Shown here in pieces: positions 1 through 6,236 of a stretch of 12,832 bases of DNA. The notes under the pieces were generated by a model. It was not told the origin of the DNA. It searched no databases and saw only the letters and a program-made list of their open reading frames with translations. The translations under genes were made by a program, and so were the position numbers. Numbering within the stretch: position 1 is the stretch's first letter; each line of letters opens with the position of its first letter. Source of the stretch: CAYNJF01 sp964351745 (lineage in GTDB: Bacteria > Pseudomonadota > Gammaproteobacteria > Berkiellales > Berkiellaceae); contig CAYGPI010000072.1 in assembly GCA_964351745.1 (NCBI GenBank), positions 1-12,832 on the forward strand, read 5' to 3'.

Positions 1-1
1 A

Positions 2-883
2 ACCAATGATGCCTTTTACATCAGCCTAACCACAACAAACAAAATGGCTGATGACATTAACGAAAAACATTTAAAATCTCTTTCTGGCAAAATGCTTACG
101 ATGAAGGCGTCAACCTTAGGTGATTTTGGTAAAGAGTATTACCCAACATCAACTAAGCTTCAATTTAAGATTGGCGCTCAAATCATGCTTTTAAATAACG
201 ATGCCAAAAAGCGTTGGGTTAATGGCAGCATTGGTATCATCATGGATTTGAAAAAGGACAAAGATAATAAAGAGTACTTAGTTGTCCAGCTACAAGACAA
301 TGGAGCCGTTGTTTCAGTACCAACTTTTACCTGGGAAGTTTTTAAATTTAAGTATGACGGCAATGCCATCGTCTCTGAGCCGGTTGGTACTTTTACTCAA
401 TTTCCGTTTAGATTAGCATGGGCTGTGACTATTCATAAAAGCCAAGGGAAATCCTTTGAGCATGTGATCATTGATATAGGCCCTGGAACTTTTGCGGCGG
501 GTCAAATGTATGTTGGGTTAAGCCGATGCACTTCTTTCGAAGGTCTTGTTTTAAAAACAGCCATGAAAAAGCACCATATTCGAACAGATCACAGAGTGGT
601 TAAATTTTTAACTGGACACCAATATAAAAAGGCTGCCAAGAATCTATCTAATGCAGATAAAATGGCATGGCTTCAAAAAGCGATCCTCAAAAAAACGTCT
701 ATAAAAATGATTTATTTAAAAGCGAATGACACAAGGACAGAGCAGATTATTGCCCCCATTAGCGTTGGGATTGAAAAGTATAAAGACAAAAAGTTCCCTG
801 GCCTGCGCGCCTTTTGTGAGGAAAGCCAAGAAGAAAAAATGTTTCATGTTGGGCGCATCTTAGATCTCATCCATGAGCACTAA
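2..883 (+). CDS. Pif1-family DNA helicase with C-terminal WYL-like domain (5' end missing)
   Basis: This is the C-terminal part of a superfamily 1B helicase of the Pif1/RecD-like group, an ATP-driven DNA unwinding enzyme. The frame is open from base 2, so the first internal ATG (44) is not the start and the Walker A/B half lies outside the window. Numbering from that ATG, residues 43-64 hold a GAQIMLLNND...WVNGSIG stretch typical of Pif1-like proteins. Motif V follows (AWAVTIHKSQGKSF, 125-138), then motif VI (QMYVGLSRCTSFEGL, 154-168). After a polar linker, residues about 210-276 resemble a WYL domain: KMIYLKAND, an R-T-E-Q-I-I-AP strand, then GLRAFCEE and FHVGRILDL. A Pif1-WYL arrangement is known from Thermotoga, where the WYL part binds single-stranded DNA; that role here is inferred by family. 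The gene ends 12 bases from the convergent next gene. The helicase call is firm; the WYL call is moderately firm. Confidence 0.88.
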   Translation, partial: TNDAFYISLTTTNKMADDINEKHLKSLSGKMLTMKASTLGDFGKEYYPTSTKLQFKIGAQIMLLNNDAKKRWVNGSIGIIMDLKKDKDNKEYLVVQLQDNGAVVSVPTFTWEVFKFKYDGNAIVSEPVGTFTQFPFRLAWAVTIHKSQGKSFEHVIIDIGPGTFAAGQMYVGLSRCTSFEGLVLKTAMKKHHIRTDHRVVKFLTGHQYKKAAKNLSNADKMAWLQKAILKKTSIKMIYLKANDTRTEQIIAPISVGIEKYKDKKFPGLRAFCEESQEEKMFHVGRILDLIHEH

Positions 884-895
884 GCGATGAACGCT

Positions 896-1279
896 TTATC
901 TTCTCTTTAATTTGGGGCTGGTTGATAATGCTGTGTCTTGCAGTCCTCTTTGGATAAGCTCATTGCTCTCAACGAGATTTTTAATCGTTAGATCTGTATC
1001 ATCCTTCAAGAATCCCACCACTTGCGATGCACATTGCTCTAAGAAGACAGAATAATTTGGATTGCTTAGTGCATTGTTTAGAGCAACCCGATTCCCTGAA
1101 TTAATAAGAGCCTGCATTTTTGTCAGCTCACGCTCATGATCACCAAGTGCGTCAAGCTCTTGCTTGTTCCTTGCAGAAATTTCTTGGTCAAATCGTCTGC
1201 TGCCTTTAAAAATAGCTAACATCTCCTTTGATCTTCTTCTTTCAGCGAAAGAGAAATCTCCTGCTCCATCTACACTCAT
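896..1279 (-). CDS. Uncharacterised small soluble protein, 127 aa
   Basis: I do not recognise this protein. The start is placed at the ATG at 1279, because GAGGT (1287-1291 on the minus strand) lies 7 bases before it. An in-frame TTG six bases upstream (1285) would be only one base from that site, so it is unlikely. The product is charged, mostly predicted helical and without membrane segments or a signal peptide. The N-terminus is rich in basic and acidic residues (FAERRRSKEMLAIFKGSRRF), the middle contains ALGDHERELTKMQALINSG, and the tail is basic (SPKLKRR). There are no cysteine clusters or recognisable catalytic motifs. The single cysteine lies in EQCASQVV. It converges on the helicase gene with a 12-base gap and has its own upstream region. 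A good ribosome binding site and ordinary codon use support a real gene; function is unknown. A small cytosolic host-interaction or regulatory protein is possible but unsupported. Confidence 0.7.
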   Translation of the reverse strand: MSVDGAGDFSFAERRRSKEMLAIFKGSRRFDQEISARNKQELDALGDHERELTKMQALINSGNRVALNNALSNPNYSVFLEQCASQVVGFLKDDTDLTIKNLVESNELIQRGLQDTALSTSPKLKRR

Positions 1280-1540
1280 TATCAATACCTCAAAAATTGT
1301 TTACATTGTCTGTCTATTTTGCTCAGTTACTTTAAACTAATTAACTCAACTATACAATCACAAATTCACGACTAAAGTTGGATCAAAGATGATCATTCGT
1401 TTTATTGTCATTCAAGAAAGTGACCTCGTTAGCAGAAACAGCTTAATACTTGAGATAATACAGAATCTAACATTATGCATCGTATAGACTGTTTATAATT
1501 GTATAGAAATAAAATTTGGCAGCCAACTAACGGCTTTGTC
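1280..1540. other. AT-rich intergenic region between two minus-strand genes
   Basis: This 261-base gap separates the DUF4442 gene from the unrecognised small gene. It holds the ribosome binding site of the small gene (GAGGT, 1287-1291). A short inverted repeat GATCA-aaga-TGATC lies at 1381-1394. A TATAGT hexamer reads on the minus strand near 1351-1356, but without a good -35 element. A TTGAGA with a TTATGC 17 bases later (from about 1450) reads on the plus strand but faces no gene. I see no convincing terminator after the DUF4442 gene and no RNA gene. Confidence 0.4.
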
Positions 1541-2011
1541 CTACTTGGCTTTGACAGACAATTCCAGAATGAATTCCGCTACTTTTTCAGGTTTTTCTGG
1601 GTAGTTAGTAAAGGCTTCTATATTGATATTTTGGTTCACTCTCTCTTTGCTTTGAACAGTGCGCTCAAAAGCTTCTTTAACAATGAGGCCTTCTTTACTT
1701 ATAAAGGTCACATCACTTTCTGGTCGTTTTATAAATTGGGCGTGAAATGATTTAAAAGCTAACGACATTTTCTGATTCATTTTATCCGCGTAATAAAAAG
1801 CATGCAGGGCTCCTGCCGTATCTGCTCCAATTGAGAGAGCACCAAAGTACATGGATTTAAGATGATTCTTTGTTCTGTATCTTAACTTAATTTTCATAAT
1901 CAATTCTTCATCAGTTATTTTCATAACCTTTGGTCTAACGTATCCAATAAGAGGGATTTTTAGTTTTCCGAAAAGCCAAACTTTGAAGCGAATTTTTGTT
2001 AATGCATTCAT
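1541..2011 (-). CDS. DUF4442 hotdog-fold protein, putative acyl thioesterase-like, 156 aa
   Basis: The protein resembles the DUF4442 family, small hotdog-fold proteins related to PaaI/YiiD-type thioesterases, which usually act on acyl-CoA or acyl-ACP thioesters in the cytosol. The diagnostic stretch is residues 46-69, RTKNHLKSMYFG...GADTAGAL, containing the conserved Asn-His pair (N49, H50), the S-M-Y-F-G turn and the start of the long central helix. Upstream, PKVMKITDEELIMKIKL fits the first strands; downstream, the strands around 83-131 (SFHAQFIKRPESDVTF and following) complete the fold. At 156 aa it is a normal single-domain length. The ATG at 2011 has no strong ribosome binding site before it. 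The gene is divergent from the sphingosine-1-phosphate lyase across 77 bases, so shared control is possible. No member of this family has a substrate I could transfer here with confidence; the thioesterase role is inference from the fold. Confidence 0.8.
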   Translation of the reverse strand: MNALTKIRFKVWLFGKLKIPLIGYVRPKVMKITDEELIMKIKLRYRTKNHLKSMYFGALSIGADTAGALHAFYYADKMNQKMSLAFKSFHAQFIKRPESDVTFISKEGLIVKEAFERTVQSKERVNQNINIEAFTNYPEKPEKVAEFILELSVKAK

Positions 2012-2088
2012 GATGATAACTTATATAACTAGTTGCTTTTATCGTGTTTCAACTATAGCATCTTTCTTTTTTGTTAAGGATAACAACG
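2012..2088. promoter_or_regulatory. Divergent promoter region between DUF4442 gene and S1P lyase gene
   Basis: The 77-base spacer must hold the 5' signals of both flanking genes. On the minus strand TTGAAA is followed 19 bases later by TATATA, a moderate promoter candidate for the DUF4442 gene. On the plus strand TTGCTT (2033-2038) and TATAGC (2054-2059) are separated by only 15 bases, so this candidate is weak. An 8-base palindrome AACTAGTT lies between them. The lyase ribosome binding site AAGGA is at 2076-2080, 8 bases before its ATG. These assignments are by eye from consensus. Confidence 0.35.
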
Positions 2089-3771
2089 ATGTTTGATTTT
2101 GTTAGACCATCATTAACTGCTTTAGGTGGGATATTTGTGACCAAAGTGGCCCATGATGCTTATTATGCAGACTGGAGGAAGATCTATAAAAAATTGAATG
2201 AAGATATGTTTTCTTTGCTCAGAAAGATGCCTGTCATTGGTACACAAGTGAACAAGCAAATAGAAAAAGACTTAATACCTATGCTTGATGAGCTTGGTCT
2301 AGCCATAGCAAAACGACACGATCCTAGTTCTGTTTTTACACATATTAATCACGAGCCATCTTCTACCTCTGATCTGATTGCTCAACTAGCAAAGCTTAAA
2401 CAAGACTCAAGCGCAGTAAAGCTTTATAAAGTATCTGGTGCAGTCTACACCAATCAAAATAACCAAGATCTGAATCAATTTAGAAACAAGATTGCGGAGC
2501 TCAGCAGCTACACAAACCCTTTACACCCTGATGTTTGGCCTCAGTTATCGGTCTTGACCGCTCAAGTCATTCAAAGTTGCTTGCTTATGTTTCATGCAAC
2601 AAATCCAGAAGAAGGGTTTGGCCATATCACACCTGGCGGCACCTATAGTATCATTGAAGCTGTCAAAGCTTATCGCAACCGATTTGAGGCACAACAAACG
2701 CTCATCGGCTCAGCTGCTAGATATCTTTACCAAGCTAAACCTGAAATCATTGTACCCAATACAGTCCATGCTGGTTTTGAGAAAGCAGCCGACCTTTTAG
2801 GGTGCAAATTGATCAAGGTCGCTGTCACATCAGAGGGTGAAGTCAATCTTAAAGCTGTAGAGCAGAGCATCACAAAAAACACCATTTTGCTGGTTGGCTC
2901 CGCCCCCTCTTACCCAACAGGCACCATGGATAATATTGAGGCTCTTGGCGCCCTAGCGGTTAAACATAAAATTGGTTTACACGTCGATGCTTGCTTAGGT
3001 GGATTTGTTGTCCCCTTTTTAGAAGATACAAAGTTTGCATCCCCTTATCAATTTGGCTTCGATGTTCCTGGTGTCAGCAGTATCTCAGTGGATACTCATA
3101 AAGAGGGCGGAGCAGATAAAGGTTCGTCTGTCATTCTCTATAAAAGCAAAAACGACTTAGGCAAATACCAAATGTCTACTCATATGGATTGGCCTGGTGG
3201 GCTATACGCAACCTCAGGCATGGGTGGAAGTGCATCAGGCTATTGCGTCGCTAGTGCTTGGGCCATGATGCACCATATTGCAAGAGAAGGCTATACGCAC
3301 GATGCCACTCATATCGCCTCTATCATTAAAGGTATGAAAGAGAGCCTAGGTGATATAGAAGGCATTTCAATCATGGGGCGCCCAGATGCCAACGTCATTG
3401 CTTTTCAGTCCTGCAATCCAAAACTCAATATTCATGTGGTTGTCGATCACATGCACGAGCGTGGCTGGCATCTCAATACTTTGCCTAATGGTTTTCATTT
3501 TTGTGTGACAGGGGTACACATTAACCACGATGGTTTTCTCAATGAGTTTTTAGATGCTTTAAAAGCGGGAGCTCAGTTTGCTTTAGACAACCCAACCTTA
3601 AAGCCAAAGAGTGATGGGGCTATTTATGGGGCAACAAAATCTCTACCCAAGGTATTCACGCCTTTAAAAGAGTACATGGCGCAAGAATATCTTGCTATGC
3701 AAACTCAAGTGCCAAAACCAGTGATTGACAATAGTAAAAGTAGTGAAAGATCTACAAAAAAACTTACTTAG
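2089..3771 (+). CDS. Sphingosine-1-phosphate lyase-like PLP-dependent enzyme, 560 aa
   Basis: Lyases of this family cleave phosphorylated sphingoid bases to a long-chain aldehyde and phosphoethanolamine using pyridoxal phosphate. ATG 2089 is chosen as start: AAGGA at 2076-2080 is correctly spaced, whereas the in-frame TTG at 2071 lies upstream of that site. Residues 35-55 (LNEDMFSLLRKMPVIG...) match the juxtamembrane linker of animal S1P lyases, preceded by a weakly hydrophobic N-terminus (8-21) where those have a membrane anchor. Core motifs are VSGAVY (115-120), NPLHPDVWP (143-151), TPGGT (181-185), VHAGF with H227, HVDACLGGF (298-306, PLP-binding D300), DTHK with catalytic K338, and MDWPGGLYA (366-374). 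The total is close to human SGPL1 (568 aa). Oddities: HKEGGADKGSS replaces the usual HKYG-x-APKGSS, and GSASG replaces GSRPG. The C-terminus is a polar S/K/T-rich tail. Transfer from a eukaryote and action on host sphingolipids are inferences, with Legionella Spl as precedent. Substrate identity is uncertain. Confidence 0.88.
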   Translation: MFDFVRPSLTALGGIFVTKVAHDAYYADWRKIYKKLNEDMFSLLRKMPVIGTQVNKQIEKDLIPMLDELGLAIAKRHDPSSVFTHINHEPSSTSDLIAQLAKLKQDSSAVKLYKVSGAVYTNQNNQDLNQFRNKIAELSSYTNPLHPDVWPQLSVLTAQVIQSCLLMFHATNPEEGFGHITPGGTYSIIEAVKAYRNRFEAQQTLIGSAARYLYQAKPEIIVPNTVHAGFEKAADLLGCKLIKVAVTSEGEVNLKAVEQSITKNTILLVGSAPSYPTGTMDNIEALGALAVKHKIGLHVDACLGGFVVPFLEDTKFASPYQFGFDVPGVSSISVDTHKEGGADKGSSVILYKSKNDLGKYQMSTHMDWPGGLYATSGMGGSASGYCVASAWAMMHHIAREGYTHDATHIASIIKGMKESLGDIEGISIMGRPDANVIAFQSCNPKLNIHVVVDHMHERGWHLNTLPNGFHFCVTGVHINHDGFLNEFLDALKAGAQFALDNPTLKPKSDGAIYGATKSLPKVFTPLKEYMAQEYLAMQTQVPKPVIDNSKSSERSTKKLT

Positions 3772-3784
3772 CTTTGTGGGCCCA

Positions 3785-3820
3785 TTTTGAGAAGCACTGG
3801 CTATCAAGTGCTTCTCAAAA
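3785..3820. terminator. Perfect 14-bp stem hairpin between convergent genes (putative terminator, no U-tract)
   Basis: Left arm 3785-3798 (TTTTGAGAAGCACT), 8-base loop 3799-3806, right arm 3807-3820 (AGTGCTTCTCAAAA), all 14 pairs perfect. It fills most of the 52-base gap between the lyase stop (3771) and the GAF gene stop (3824), the expected place for a shared terminator. However, on both strands T's precede the stem and A's follow it, opposite to a classic intrinsic terminator. It may still stop or protect transcripts from either side. Confidence 0.5.
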
Positions 3821-3823
3821 ACC

Positions 3824-4321
3824 CTATGACTTAGATAGGCGTACTTTTAATTCTAGCTCTATTGATTTAGCTAAATTTAAAAATAGAGCCACCTCTTCCC
3901 TGCTAAGCTGTCTAGGTTTTGTGTCGAGCAAACAAAAGGTGCCAACCCTAACTTGATCTTTCACGACAAAAGGCACACCAGCATAAAAACGCACACCTAG
4001 TTTACCAGTGACGAGGGGGTTATCCTTAAAACGATCGTCTTGATGAGTATCTTGAACGCAGAGCATGTCATCTTTTAAAATGGTGTGTCCACAAAAAGAG
4101 ACATCCCTGCCAGACTCCTCAACATCTAATCCTTGTATAGATTTGAACCACAGCCTTTCTTTATCTACAAGGCTTATTAAAACAATAGGCACCTCAAAAA
4201 ACTTCTTTGCTAATAAGGTCACTCGCTCAAACTCATCCTGAGGCCCTGATTCTAGAATATTAAGAGACTTTAATATCTCTAAGCGCTCCTTCTCATTCTC
4301 TGGTATCTGGGGACGCTCCAT
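3824..4321 (-). CDS. Stand-alone GAF domain protein, 165 aa
   Basis: Nearly the whole protein is one GAF domain, a small-molecule or light/redox-sensing fold. Residues 1-29 (ERPQIPENEKERLEILKSLNIL...) match the lead-in helix seen before GAF modules of bacterial diguanylate cyclases and sensor kinases. The domain runs about 30-160, with DEFERVTLLAKKFF, then IVLISLVDKERLWFKS, the FCGHTI motif (77-81), and RFYAGVPF (111-118) followed by VGTFCLLD. No histidine kinase, GGDEF, EAL or HTH domain is attached, so any output must go through a partner or by ligand binding alone. The ATG at 4321 has AAGGA (4328-4332 on the minus strand) 6 bases upstream. It lies 51 bases after yadH with no terminator seen between, so co-transcription with yadGH is likely. 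It lacks the features I would want for methionine sulfoxide reductase (fRMsr) GAF proteins. The GAF call is firm; the ligand is unknown. Confidence 0.87.
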   Translation of the reverse strand: MERPQIPENEKERLEILKSLNILESGPQDEFERVTLLAKKFFEVPIVLISLVDKERLWFKSIQGLDVEESGRDVSFCGHTILKDDMLCVQDTHQDDRFKDNPLVTGKLGVRFYAGVPFVVKDQVRVGTFCLLDTKPRQLSREEVALFLNLAKSIELELKVRLSKS

Positions 4322-4372
4322 GTCAAATCCTTAGTAAAAATTTCAGTGATCTCCTTTTATATATAGCCTCTT

Positions 4373-5140
4373 TTAGGTTCTAACGCCGATCCCTTTGGCT
4401 AAAAGACGATATGCCCACAAAAATAACAGTGCTGTAAACCCAATGACAAAGGAAAATGATAAAGTCACATCAATGTCTGTAACACCGAGCATCCCGTAAC
4501 GAAAGGTGTTCACCATGTATAACATAGGGTTTAAATGAGAAACATGAACCCAAAATGTTGGCAACATATTCACTGAGTAAAAAACACCACCTAAGTAAAT
4601 CAAAGGGGTCAACACAAACGTTGGAATAATGTTAATATCATCAAATTTTTGAGCATAAATCGCATTTAACAGCCCAGCCAGGCAGAACAGGAGTGCTGTT
4701 AAAATAGCCATAGCTATCGTGATTGTCCACGATTGAACATGGATCTCTGTAAACAATAAAGCGATCCCTGTCACTAAGATGCCTACTAAAAAGGCCCTCA
4801 ACATGCCACCAGATAGAAACCCCGCAAGAATCACTAGGGGCGACATCGGGGACACATACATTTCTTCAATATTCTTGGCAAATTTTGAACCAAAAAAGGA
4901 CCCTACCACATTAGCATAAGCATTATTAATGATCCCCATCATGATCAAACCAGGTGCAATATAGGTCACATACGGCACACCGTCTAAAGCACCGACTCTT
5001 GCTCCAATCAGATTCCCAAAGATGAGAAAATATAAAATCATTGAAATAGGAGACGGCAAAAGTGTTTGTGTCCAAATTCTCAAGAATCTGACGACCTCTC
5101 TACGAGTTAAAGTCATCAGCGCTATCCATTGATATCTCAT
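4373..5140 (-). CDS. yadH: ABC-2 type transport permease, YadH-like, 255 aa
   Basis: This is the membrane subunit of an ABC-2 exporter, close to E. coli YadH (256 aa) along its whole length. Shared stretches include FLRIWTQTLLPSPISMILYF near the start, FGNLIGARVG, PGLIMMGIINNAYANV, FFGSKFAKNIEEMYVSP (cytoplasmic loop contacting the ATPase), LAGLLNAIYAQKFDDINI, FVLTPLIYLGGVFYSV and HLNPMLYMVNTFRYGMLG. About six membrane helices are evident. The ATG overlaps the yadG stop as ATGA (5137-5140), so translation of the two is coupled. Together with YadG it should form an inner-membrane transporter with two permease and two ATPase subunits. The substrate of YadGH is not established; related ABC-2 systems export drugs, polysaccharides or lipids. 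Family identity is secure; function beyond export is not. Confidence 0.92.
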   Translation of the reverse strand: MRYQWIALMTLTRREVVRFLRIWTQTLLPSPISMILYFLIFGNLIGARVGALDGVPYVTYIAPGLIMMGIINNAYANVVGSFFGSKFAKNIEEMYVSPMSPLVILAGFLSGGMLRAFLVGILVTGIALLFTEIHVQSWTITIAMAILTALLFCLAGLLNAIYAQKFDDINIIPTFVLTPLIYLGGVFYSVNMLPTFWVHVSHLNPMLYMVNTFRYGMLGVTDIDVTLSFSFVIGFTALLFLWAYRLLAKGIGVRT

Positions 5141-6066
5141 GCCACTAGATCTCCGCTTTCTTTTTTAGTTAAATCCATAAATAGCTCTTCTAAGCGGTTT
5201 GACTTATTCCTCAAGCTGGCAACCTCTATTTTTTTGGCACTCAATAAATTAAAAAGTTGGTTGAGTGATTCATCACGATGATAGCTAATTTCAACGGTAG
5301 AGCTATCAATCAAACGAGCATCGTAACCATCTAGCTGTGGGAATTCTGAAATAGGATTAGCTAAATCTAAGATCAAAGTTTCCTTCATCAGTTTACTTAG
5401 CAACGCTTTCTTCGTTGTATGCTCAATAATATTGCCTTGATCAATGATGGCAATATTGCGACATAACTGCTCAGCTTCTTCAAGATAATGAGTCGTTAAA
5501 ATGATGGTGACGCCTTGAGCATTCATCTCCTGCATAAACGTCCACATTGAACGCCTAATTTCGATATCAACACCAGCTGTTGGCTCATCTAGAACAAGTA
5601 ACTTTGGATCATGAACCATCCCTCTAGCTATCATCAACCGCCGCTTCATGCCTCCTGATAAAGTTCGACTGACACTATCTTTTTTGTCCCATAATTGAAG
5701 TTTCTTGAGGTAGTATTCGGCGCGGGCGTAAGCTTTATCTCTAGGTATGCCATAGAACCCAGCCTGATTAACAACGATATCAATGACTTTTTCAAAAATA
5801 TTGAAATTAAATTCTTGAGGAACTAACCCAATTTTTGATTTAGCCAAACTCGTTTCTTTATCCAGATCATAACCAAAAATTTTAACAGCGCCTTGTGTTT
5901 TATTGACCAGAGAAGCGACAACACCTATCGCTGTTGATTTGCCTGCACCATTTGGCCCCAAAAGAGCAAAGAAGTCGCCTTCTTCAACCTTTAGATTTAT
6001 CCCCTTCAACGCTTCGACGCCATTTGGATAAGTCTTTACTAATGATTCAATTTCCAAAGCATGCAT
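5137..6066 (-). CDS. yadG: ABC transporter ATP-binding protein, YadG-like, 309 aa
   Basis: The ATPase partner of the YadH permease, with nearly the same length as E. coli YadG (308 aa) and very similar sequence. All nucleotide-binding elements are present: Walker A GPNGAGKST (37-45), Q-loop Q84 in LVPQEFNFN, signature LSGGMKRR (136-143), Walker B LLVLDEP (156-162) followed by TAGVDIE, and H-loop H193 in TTHYLEEAE. The C-terminal 90 residues after the nucleotide-binding domain (LILDLANPISEFPQLDGYDARLID and onward to LEELFMDLTKKE) match the YadG tail. The start ATG at 6066 is preceded by AAGGTGA with about 5 bases spacing. It heads the run yadG-yadH-GAF and is divergent from the membrane protein gene at 6237 across 170 bases. 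No residue expected for activity is missing. Substrate unknown. Confidence 0.93.
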   Translation of the reverse strand: MHALEIESLVKTYPNGVEALKGINLKVEEGDFFALLGPNGAGKSTAIGVVASLVNKTQGAVKIFGYDLDKETSLAKSKIGLVPQEFNFNIFEKVIDIVVNQAGFYGIPRDKAYARAEYYLKKLQLWDKKDSVSRTLSGGMKRRLMIARGMVHDPKLLVLDEPTAGVDIEIRRSMWTFMQEMNAQGVTIILTTHYLEEAEQLCRNIAIIDQGNIIEHTTKKALLSKLMKETLILDLANPISEFPQLDGYDARLIDSSTVEISYHRDESLNQLFNLLSAKKIEVASLRNKSNRLEELFMDLTKKESGDLVA

Positions 6067-6201
6067 ACAGTCACCTTACTTTTACTTGCAGACTCATGCT
6101 GCACTATCAATCAAAATATTTCAAAGCCTCATAGTTTTGTATCTCAACTCAGATATAACCAAAAACTGACTTAAAAGTGTCTGTATCTATTTATAAGTAG
6201 T

Positions 6202-6210
6202 TGCGATAAT
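6202..6210 (+). promoter_or_regulatory. Candidate extended -10 promoter for the membrane protein/phosphatase operon
   Basis: TGC followed by GATAAT (6205-6210) fits an extended -10 element, and would start transcription around 6217, about 20 bases before the ATG at 6237. No good -35 box is visible upstream, which extended -10 promoters can tolerate. The following gene lacks a clear ribosome binding site, so the short leader would matter for how it is translated. By eye only. Confidence 0.35.
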
Positions 6211-6236
6211 GCTCAGTCAAGTTTACTCTTATCTAT

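Noticed and set aside
178..369. Minus-strand open frame of 63 codons
   Set aside because: It is fully inside the helicase gene on the opposite strand and shows no ribosome binding site or family match.
882..896. Small hairpin AAGCG-atgaa-CGCTT between the helicase and the 127-aa gene as a terminator
   Set aside because: Only 5 bp, overlapping both stop codons and without a clean T-run; too weak to annotate.
1521..1550. AGCCAA...TTGGCT inverted repeat as terminator of the DUF4442 gene
   Set aside because: The 6-bp stem has an 18-base loop and overlaps the coding end; not convincing.
1499..1750. Plus-strand open frame of 83 codons
   Set aside because: It lies mostly opposite the DUF4442 gene, starts with a non-ATG codon and has no family resemblance; the minus-strand gene explains the region.
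2071..2088. TTG start extending the lyase by six residues
   Set aside because: The ribosome binding site AAGGA lies inside this extension and is correctly spaced for the ATG at 2089.
2089..3771. Glutamate or aromatic amino acid decarboxylase
   Set aside because: It shares the PLP decarboxylase fold, but NPLHPD, HVDACLGGF, DWPGGLYA and the RKMP-x-x-G linker are specific to the S1P lyase branch.
3774..3956. Plus-strand open frame of 60 codons after the lyase
   Set aside because: It runs through the convergent hairpin and opposite the GAF gene, whose motifs are clear.
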